Assembly (NCBI GenBank): GCA_015178975.1
Contig: WHVD01000126.1
Location: 124,001 to 188,000, forward strand
DNA: 64,000 bases
Origin: Hysterangium stoloniferum
Taxonomy: Eukaryota > Basidiomycota > Agaricomycetes > Hysterangiales > Hysterangiaceae
Direction of reading: 5' to 3'
A model generated the notes under the pieces. The model was given only the letters and a program-made list of their open reading frames with translations. It had not been told where the DNA came from and did no database searches. The position numbers and the translations under genes were made by a program. This document shows, in pieces, positions 57,452-64,000 of the stretch. The stretch's first letter is position 1. The number at the start of each line of letters is the position of its first letter.

Positions 57452-58601
57452 GATACCATTATGTCCATGCAGTTAGTGGAACTTTTTGTTATCCACATAT
57501 TTTCCAAGCACAGAGTCCCATCCCATGTAACTTCCAATCATGGTTCTGAGTTTGTATCCCACTTCTTTAGATCCCTCAGAAAATCCTTGGACATGAAGTT
57601 GCACTTCATGTCTGGATATCACCTGGAAGGTGATGGACAAACTGAGCATGTCAATCAGACACTGGAACAATATCTCCATGTATATTGCAACTACCAACAG
57701 GACAACTGGAAATCCCTGTTACCCCTTGCAAAATTTGCATACAACAATGCACCCTCCACCACTACTGGTGTATCCCCTTTGTTTGCAAATAAGGGTTATA
57801 ATCCCAATATTATGGTACACCTGGAATGGAACTTAGGCTCCATCTGTGCTCAAGAGTTTATCACAGACCTCAATGAACTCCATTAAGAACTCTGGAAAGT
57901 GATAACATCTACCCAAGAACAATATCAATGTTCAGTGGACAAAAACTGGATTCCACCACCCAACCTTAAGATTGGTGACCACATTTTTGTTAAAGCTCAA
58001 TTTTTCCAGACTACCCGTCCTTCTAAAAAACTCACTGAAAAGTATTTAGGGCCATTTGAAATTATAGGACAAGCCAGCTCTGTATCAGGGACCCTGCAGC
58101 TTCCAGATAGCATGTGTGTGGTACACCTGGTATTTCATGTCTCTATGTTAGAACTGTGTATTGGTAACACTATCCCAGACCTCTGCCCCCTCTGGTTGTC
58201 ATAGATGGAGAACCCAAGTTTGAAATCTCACAAATTCTAGACTCAAAAATAGATAATCATTGATGCACTTGTAAACTGCTCTACTTGGTCAAGTGGGCAG
58301 GTTACAAGGGTACAGATGAAGAAACTCCTTGGATTTTGGCCACAGAACTCAGGAATGCCACAGAGATTGTTACTTATTTTCATACAGCTTATCCAGTCAA
58401 ACCAGGGCCATTATTGTCCCTCTGACCACATTATCCACAGATCCTGTACACATCTTGGACTCATCTCACTTTTCCTTGTTGCCCTATGTCTCTCTTGCTT
58501 TTACAGACTTTCTTTAACTTGTCTTTTGTGTCTCAGGTGGATATCCCATGGATATTCCTATTTTGCACACTTTTCATTAAAGTATTAAATATATATATAT
58601 A

Positions 58602-59600
58602 TTAGTCCTCTATTACAATAGGCAGGTCTTTCTTCTTTCCTGCCTCAACAAACTCATCATGAAGCTCCTTGAGCTCCTTGGGCCCCATGGCTCCCTCCAT
58701 CCCTCCTGTCCCCTTGGAATCCCTGGAGTCCTCAGAATCCATGACATCAGACACTCCAAAGTCCTTGTAACCCACCATAACTCCCAGAAAAGTCTGTGGA
58801 ACTGTTGAAAACCCTTTACAAGGGCCTTGCTGGTGTTATTGCTCTCCTGCAACAAAATGTTCTGGGCCTCAATGCCCATGGCAATCCACCCCAGAACTTC
58901 CTCCAAGGCCCCCAGCCTTTCCACATGACTTCCCGATTCCCAGGAACCAGACCCTGATGCATCTTGCACAAGAGAGCACTTTGCTTTCAAGTGCATGCAT
59001 GGCCAACATCCCAGGCCCCTGACTGGATTTCCAGTAGTATTCAGTGTTCTGGTCATTACAACCGGAGCACTGCAGGTCATTTTTGGTCTCCAGGTGGGCT
59101 GGAGCATTCTTTTGAGCCTTCTGTCAAATATAAGTCAGTTTGGATCTCCCATGGACTGCCCACTTACCTTTTAAGGACTCCCCTGCTCCCCCTCAGACTC
59201 TGACTCAGCTTCCACCACTTTGCACTGTTAGTATGGTCAGTTCAAGGTGTTATGAAACAAAGAAAATGCTTACTTTTCCCATAGAAACCGTGGACACCTT
59301 GGCACATTCTGTGGCAACCTGAGCTGCCTCTCTATCCACCTCTTCTATCTTTGCCACCTCTTCCTTTTCCCTCTTCCTCGGATCCTCTGCCTCCTTCTCT
59401 GCAGCCACTGCCACCTGGTATTCCCTGTCCAGCTCCTCCTCCTCTTCCCAGGCCTTCTTCTCAGCCTCTTGGCATTGGCAACACTGCTCTTTGCACTGCT
59501 GTAATAGTTGAGCAGCCATGAGTGGAGCCCAATACATGGACCCTGTGGATGACCTGGTGGTTGGCTTATGTGGTGTTGGTTTTGGACCCATAATTGTCAA
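58602..59600 (-). pseudogene. opposite-strand three-exon accessory gene of element D
   Basis: Homologue of the gene at 11909-13021. Exons 59600-59274 (109 codons), 59224-59168 (19 codons), 59120-58602. The introns of 49 and 47 bp have GTAAGC and GTAAGT donors and ACAG acceptors. Exon 1 has a Glu-rich coiled coil (EEEEELDREYQVAVAAEKEA). Exon 2 has AESESEGEQGSP with a TAA near its end. Exon 3 carries LQCSGC, then a Tyr where the third Cys stands in element A, a frame change, then CWPCMHLKAKCSL. Exon sizes, phases and intron sizes match element A closely although the sequences are well diverged. Convergent with pol, whose stop is near 58426. Confidence 0.75.
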
Positions 59601-59765
59601 TATAGGGGAATGAAAGAAGAAATTTTTTATTATTCTCGATTTTTATATACATAGGCTCCTCACATTTGAACCTTACTGTCCAGATCACCTAACATTTTGA
59701 CACATACATGTAACCAACAACTCTAACAGGGCCTCCATAGGACTTTGGCCTTAAAGGGAGGGTAC

Positions 59766-60253
59766 TGTTATGACTGGAATACCTGCTGGGACCTGGACCC
59801 CATCATACATACACCTGACTCTCTACATTGCACGAACAATGCACCAGACCCTGCCCAGACATTTCAGAATCCCTTGTTCCCAATCCATCTTTGCCCATTT
59901 GTCATCTGGTTAAGTTTTACCTTTTGTTCCTGATTAGTTTTGACACCTGGTTTTATTGTATTATTGTACTCCTGATATGTCCTTTTGTATGTCTGAATAA
60001 GTAGTACAATAAACTACTAGTCTATATAGCTAAGTAGTTATTTGTACATACAATCTGATCAGAAAATTGACTTAGTATCCATTTGTCTTTTACATCTTGC
60101 ACATTCTCAGAACCCATGGGTTTCCCATCTGCTCCTGTCTGAAATTGGACAATGCAATCTGCAAAGGCACAGCACATAAGCTGAAGCCAAGTCCATCCCC
60201 AGAACTTCCATGGGTTTCCCCTGGAGACCTACCTGTGAGCCATGTGCTTAACA
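59766..60253 (+). repeat. 3' LTR of element D
   Basis: 488 bp, TGTTATGACTGG ... GTGCTTAACA, preceded by purine tract AAAGGGAGGGTAC. Contains ATCAGAAAATT near 60058, similar to the self-primer site of element E, and the shared motif CATAAGCTGAAGCCA near 60175. Confidence 0.82.
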
Positions 60254-60361
60254 TAGGAGAACTTGATCAAGCAATGCCTGCTCATCAGGGCTACATGTTT
60301 CATGATTCTGCTGAAGAAACCATGCAACACAGTCTAGAGATTTCATTTGATGTACCACTAG

Positions 60362-61122
60362 TGTTAGGACCAGAAAACCCACTGGGCTCCAGACCCCATC
60401 CTACATGCACCCGACCCTCTGTGTCTCATGTATCAGCCATCAGACAACCTGCTGGGACCTGCACACATTGAACCTGTCTACATCTGACTCCATTTCGCAC
60501 ACCAGTCATCAGACTCTGCCTGGACAACCTATCAGCTCTTTAACTGAGCCCCATCCCCATTATGGTCAAATGACCTGTCATGTTTTGGACTCTGATCCTG
60601 GCTCCATTCCCATTATGGTCAAATGACCTGTCATGTTTTGGACTCCACCTCATCCCTAACACCTAGTTTGGTGTTTACTCATCTCATTTCATGATTACTT
60701 GTTTTGGTTTTATTATTACTGGATTTGGTATTGCATACATTCCACAGTTTATATAGTCTAACTGATGTTTGTACATACGATCCAGTCAGAAAATCAACTA
60801 AGTTTCCCCCAGTAACTTTAGCATATATTCTACTTTATCTCTGCCCCTCATCTCAAATGCAATGCTCTCAACCTCATCAGAGCCCATAGGCCTTCTGACT
60901 CAACTTCCTACCTATTGTCCCTGTGGGCATTCTGACCTATTGTCTGCTCAACCTCCCAACCTCTCAACTATCTCCCAGACTCCCTGGGTTTCCTGTCTGC
61001 CTGTTTAAAATTGGACATCATGATCTCATGAGGGTGCAGCTTATAAGCTGAAGCCAAGTCCTACTGGATTACCTGCAGGTTTCTCCGGAAACCCTCTGCT
61101 AAGCTCTGCACATGCCTTAACA
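60362..61122 (+). repeat. solo LTR, I family
   Basis: 761 bp, TGTTAGGACC ... GCCTTAACA, duplications ACTAG at 60357-60361 and 61123-61127. Related to 28857 and 15821. Contains agtcagaaaat near 60786 and ATAAGCTGAAGCCA near 61043. Confidence 0.92.
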
Positions 61123-61127
61123 ACTAG

Positions 61128-61288
61128 TCCTATTTCAATACCAAAAATCCTACCACAACTAGGCACAATACAGATAGGCATAACCAGACCAACCAGAATT
61201 GATTTTTACTTTGAGATTGAAGTCAGGACAGAGATCTGATCTGATCTGATCTGATTTGATCTCATATTAAATATTGAAGCTCTAATGG
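61128..61288. other. short unassigned stretch with a TGATC-type microsatellite
   Basis: No gene. About five tgatc units near 61238-61262. Confidence 0.5.
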
Positions 61289-62245
61289 TGTGATGTATTA
61301 GCCTTATTTTAATACTATCTTCTGAAAAAGGAGTCCAATGCTCTATCAAAATGTGCAAATACTCAATTCACTACAAGGTAAAATAATTTAAGTATTTGAT
61401 ATTAATCGGTGGCAGCCTGAATAGACTTAGAACCCCTGAAGTCAAGAGTTTACTTGAATATATGCACCCTACTTTGCAAAGAAGGTTTTGAGAGCTGCTT
61501 TTGCAAGCTGTTCTTTTTCTGTGAAAACAACTACTAAAATTTGAATAACAATTCACTGATTCTGAAACTAGATTCTACTTCAATTCTAGCTAGTTTATAT
61601 ATATATTATACTATTTATCAAACAGTAAAAATATTTATAAACAGGTCAAAAGATTAGATATAGAATAAAACACCATTTGGCTAATATATGCTTTATTTAC
61701 ACTAACCTACAGGGTCTACTGTGATACTAACTTATCAGGATCTTAATGTAGTCTTAAGGATCTTGTAAGGATATTCTCAGTATTTATTTATGCTCAAAAC
61801 TGGGTAGAAATTAGAAATGTATTCCTAATCTCAACAATGATAACCAAGTTTGTTTATTACTTTAATTGATAACCAACAACTCAACTAGAGGTGGATAAGT
61901 AATAAAGGAGAGCCAGCTACTCAACTAAGAGGTGGCAAAGAGAACAGTTGATATGTTTATTTATTTATTATTGATTGATAACCAATAGCTCAACTAGAGG
62001 TGGCAATGGGGATTAGCTTATGTCAGCAGCTCAACCAGAGGCGACTAAGCGCCCACACGCACTTGTCCAAAAGCCCAACTAAGGGTGGAATATAACTGCT
62101 GCTGCAGTGGCACACTGATGTGGCTGATAAAATGTAGTAAAGATGTCTATTTTCATGGCTGGAGCAGAGCTCCTTATATACACTAGGATCTGAGACATTT
62201 TGAGACATTTAGAACTTTATTTCTATCCTATTTTTAGCTATGTTA
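61289..62245. repeat. partial copy of long LTR family G, reversed
   Basis: Starts TGTGATGTATTAGCC and is the reverse complement of about 53190-54133. It is interrupted at 62245 by an F-family LTR, so the rest may lie beyond the window. Confidence 0.82.
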
Positions 62246-62698
62246 TGTTAAGAACTGAAAACTGACTAATGTCAGTAGGCTGATGGGGACTGATCAGAAG
62301 GACTTGGCTTCAGCTTATATGCTACACCCTCACAAATAACTGTTGGGTGTCCTTAGATTTTGGACAGGTGAAGACTAGTCCTAATGAGTACCTCTCAGTG
62401 AGTCACCAATTAGGACTGAAGGATAAGTTGAGTGTTGGGCCAAGGGATCAGGGACTGAGAGTGGGTGAGTGCACATGAAGGTGGATAGTGGGATACTTAG
62501 TATACAGTAGGACTCCTAGAGATGTAAGAGGGTATTCTGAATCAATATTCTGATTGCCTAGTAACTACAACTACAGTGGGTTCATATACAAGTATTCGGC
62601 GTCTAGAAAATACTAACTAGGAGAAGAGTGGAAAATGGTATTGACAAATAAGCTTGACTAGGAATGGGAAGGTTATGATAAGTTCAAAGGCTGTGAGA
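62246..62698 (-). repeat. F-family LTR, interrupted by Tc1/mariner
   Basis: Begins TGTTAAGAACTG and follows 18479-18900. It is CpG-depleted: gaccgatcgg at 18520 is gactgatcag here. It breaks off at the TA where the transposon starts. Confidence 0.85.
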
Positions 62699-64000
62699 TA
62701 CAGTGACTTACAAAACATATCCAATGTTTTGCAGTTTCAACTTGTATAGCTTATATGTACCCCAGTAGATAAAATCATAAAAATCACCAAAATATTTGTC
62801 AACATGCTCTATCATGTATAGTCCAAGGAACCATAAGGTGATTATGTAATATCCATATATGGTAACAATATGAATATTTTAATAGAGAGGGGTCATTGGA
62901 TACCTTTTGTAACTGACAGGCTTTTGCATGAAAATCATATGACAATGTTGATTGTTTGCACTTGTTTATATTTTTCAACATGTCATGTGATCATGCTGTG
63001 CTAAAGTATAAGTAGAAGGGATTTCACAGCTAAGATTCTTCTAATTTCAACTATGCATCCTCTGTCCCCTGCTGCCCAGCAAGAGGTCCTTTCTCTACTT
63101 GATGCTGGCCATTCTGCCAAACATATTTCAGTTTCCACTGGATATGGCTTTGCTACTATCTCTAGACTTCACTCTAAACATTGCTCCCACCTTTCTAAGT
63201 TCTCTGGTGGTCGTCCTTCCAAACTCTCTACAGCCAATATCCGTTTTGCACAATGTCTTATCAGCTCTGGGAAGGCTGATACAGCTGTAGATGCAACAAA
63301 GGCACTTTGCACTATCACCAACCAGTCACTCAATCCTCAAACAGTACATTGTGGACTCAAGGCAGCTGGGATGAAGCCTGTGGTAAAGAAGAAAAGGCCT
63401 CTTCTTTCTAAGAAGCATAGGAAGGAGAGGATAGACTTTCCTTTGGCACATCAGGATTGGACTGTGGAGGACTGGAAGAAGGTGGTGTGGTCTGATGAGA
63501 CAAAAATAGATAGGCTGGGGTCAGATGGTAGGAAGTGGGTGTGGAAAAAGGCAGGGGAGGGCTTGAGTGACAGGCTGGTTGAGGGAACCCTGAAGTTTGG
63601 TGGTGGATCTTTGATGATGTGGGGGTGCATGCTGTGGGGGGGGTTGGTTATGCATGCAAGATTGATGGAAGGATGGATGGAGATCTCTACATACAGATTC
63701 TGGAGGATGACCTGCAAGCCAGCCTCAGGGATTATGGTAAATCTGCAGATGATGTCACCTTCCAGCAGGATAATGACCCCAAGCATACCTGCAAGAAGGC
63801 CCAGAATTGGTTCCAAGAAAATGGTTTTAGGGTTCTCCCATGGCCAGCACAGTCTCCTGACCCGAATCCCATTGAACACTTATGGAATCACCTGAAGAGG
63901 AGGTTGGCAGGGTATGAGAATACACCCCAGGGAATGGAAGAGCTTTGGGAGAGGGTGGTGGAGGAATGGTACAAGATTGATTCAAAGGTGTGCCAGGATT
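62699..64000 (+). mobile_element. Tc1/mariner element, right end outside window
   Basis: Begins at TA with the terminal repeat CAGTGACTTACAAAAC, a start typical of Tc1-like elements, and carries a transposase frame from 63053. The 3' terminal repeat is not in the window. It sits in the F-family LTR. Confidence 0.88.
63053..64000 (+). pseudogene. Tc1/mariner transposase, DD34E, one frameshift
   Basis: Cuts and inserts the element at TA sites. From MHPLSPAAQQEVLSL at 63053: first helix-turn-helix (about residues 5-45), GGRPSKLS linker near 63207, second helix-turn-helix region, then the DDE domain. This has WSDETKI near 63490, FQQDNDPKHT near 63760 and SPDPNPIEHLW near 63850. There are 34 residues between the second Asp and the Glu (DD34E). 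The frame changes at a run of eight G near 63635-63643, consistent with loss of one G. After it the frame is open to the end of the window. Otherwise well preserved. Confidence 0.9.

Larger units (their letters stand above)
52046..58426 (+). pseudogene. pol: pol of element D in five pieces
   Basis: RT begins in the first piece ([34 protein letters not shown]) and continues after the LTR at 54139 (TFQTCYGAFEWLVMPFG, VYLDDILIYSKDP near 54260-54300). RNase H follows near 54690-55060 (IHDKELLTIFEAFKAWRHYLE). Integrase follows at 55625-56216 and 57457-58200; the catalytic SDRG of element A reads SNHG here, so Asp is lost. The chromodomain is near 58215-58410 (LLYLVKWAGYKGTDEETPW). Several stops and frame changes. 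Arg codons of element A often appear as Trp, Cys or stop, as expected after C-to-T change at CpG. Confidence 0.88.
52046..60253 (+). mobile_element. element D: old Ty3/gypsy chromovirus, right part
   Basis: Diverged relative of element A, continuing from 33059-33353 across the element C insertion. Pieces: 52046-52478, 54139-55075, 55625-56216, 57457-59765 and 3' LTR 59766-60253. Three solo LTRs cut it. CpG-poor compared with element A, with many A-family CpG sites reading TpG or CpA. The matching 5' LTR was not identified with confidence. Confidence 0.85.

Noticed and set aside
28857-60253. LTRs at 28857 and 59766 as the two ends of one element
   Set aside because: The LTRs differ in type, their flanks (TTAGG and TAGGA) do not match as a duplication, and two overlapping gag fragments are present in between.
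60254-60361. Small gene fragment between two LTRs
   Set aside because: About 108 bp with a short open frame but no recognisable match.
1-64000. tRNA, rRNA or riboswitch
   Set aside because: No cloverleaf, conserved rRNA block or riboswitch core was noticed on either strand; a covariance-model scan would be decisive.

Overview
The window looks like a repeat-rich block of a fungal genome, most likely a basidiomycete. I see no convincing single-copy host gene. Supporting signs are Helitron Rep/helicase proteins, Ty3/gypsy chromoviruses, a Tc1/mariner transposase, short GT-AG introns of about 47-52 bp, and a Zn2Cys6-like motif. There are no bacterial signals, rRNA, tRNA or CRISPR. The species call is inference.

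Layout. (1) 1-5611, minus: an almost intact Helitron running off the left edge, with a long multi-intron leader built from tandem exon/intron-like cassettes. (2) 6321-13708, plus: a full-length gypsy chromovirus (element A; TSD CCATC) with a separate three-exon gene on the opposite strand between pol and the 3' LTR. (3) 14290-28436, minus: a head-to-tail chain of Helitrons. One encodes a decayed helicase (20765-28436), one is a minisatellite-filled non-autonomous element (17079-20764), and one is a decayed relative of the first Helitron. Solo LTRs sit inside them. (4) 28857-33353: an LTR plus gag remnant (element E), a perfect 19-bp minisatellite, fragments of other elements, and the 5' remnant of an old gypsy element D. 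(5) 33354-52040: element C (gypsy, minus; TSD GTGTC) inserted in D. Its own LTR is split by element B (39195-51708, plus; TSD GTAAG), a 12.5-kb chromovirus with an extra 2.3-kb coding region after the chromodomain. B is itself interrupted by two solo LTRs. (6) 52046-60253: the rest of D, cut by three more solo LTRs, with a second copy of the three-exon opposite-strand gene. (7) 60362-64000: a solo LTR, then LTR G' interrupted by LTR F'', which is interrupted by a Tc1/mariner element that runs off the right edge.

How the parts fit. Three gypsy elements (A, E, C) have an 11-nt perfect complement between a site inside the LTR and the sequence 2 nt after the LTR. This is the arrangement expected for Tf1/sushi-type self-primed reverse transcription. 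Element B instead has a tRNA-like TGG primer site. Most premature stops in these elements are TGA at positions where Arg (CGA) is expected, and older copies have lost CpG dinucleotides. That points to CpG-directed decay (methylation or a RIP-like process). The best candidate for an undescribed system is the opposite-strand, spliced, coiled-coil plus Zn2Cys6-like accessory gene, whose exon/intron plan is the same in elements A and D and is traceable in C.
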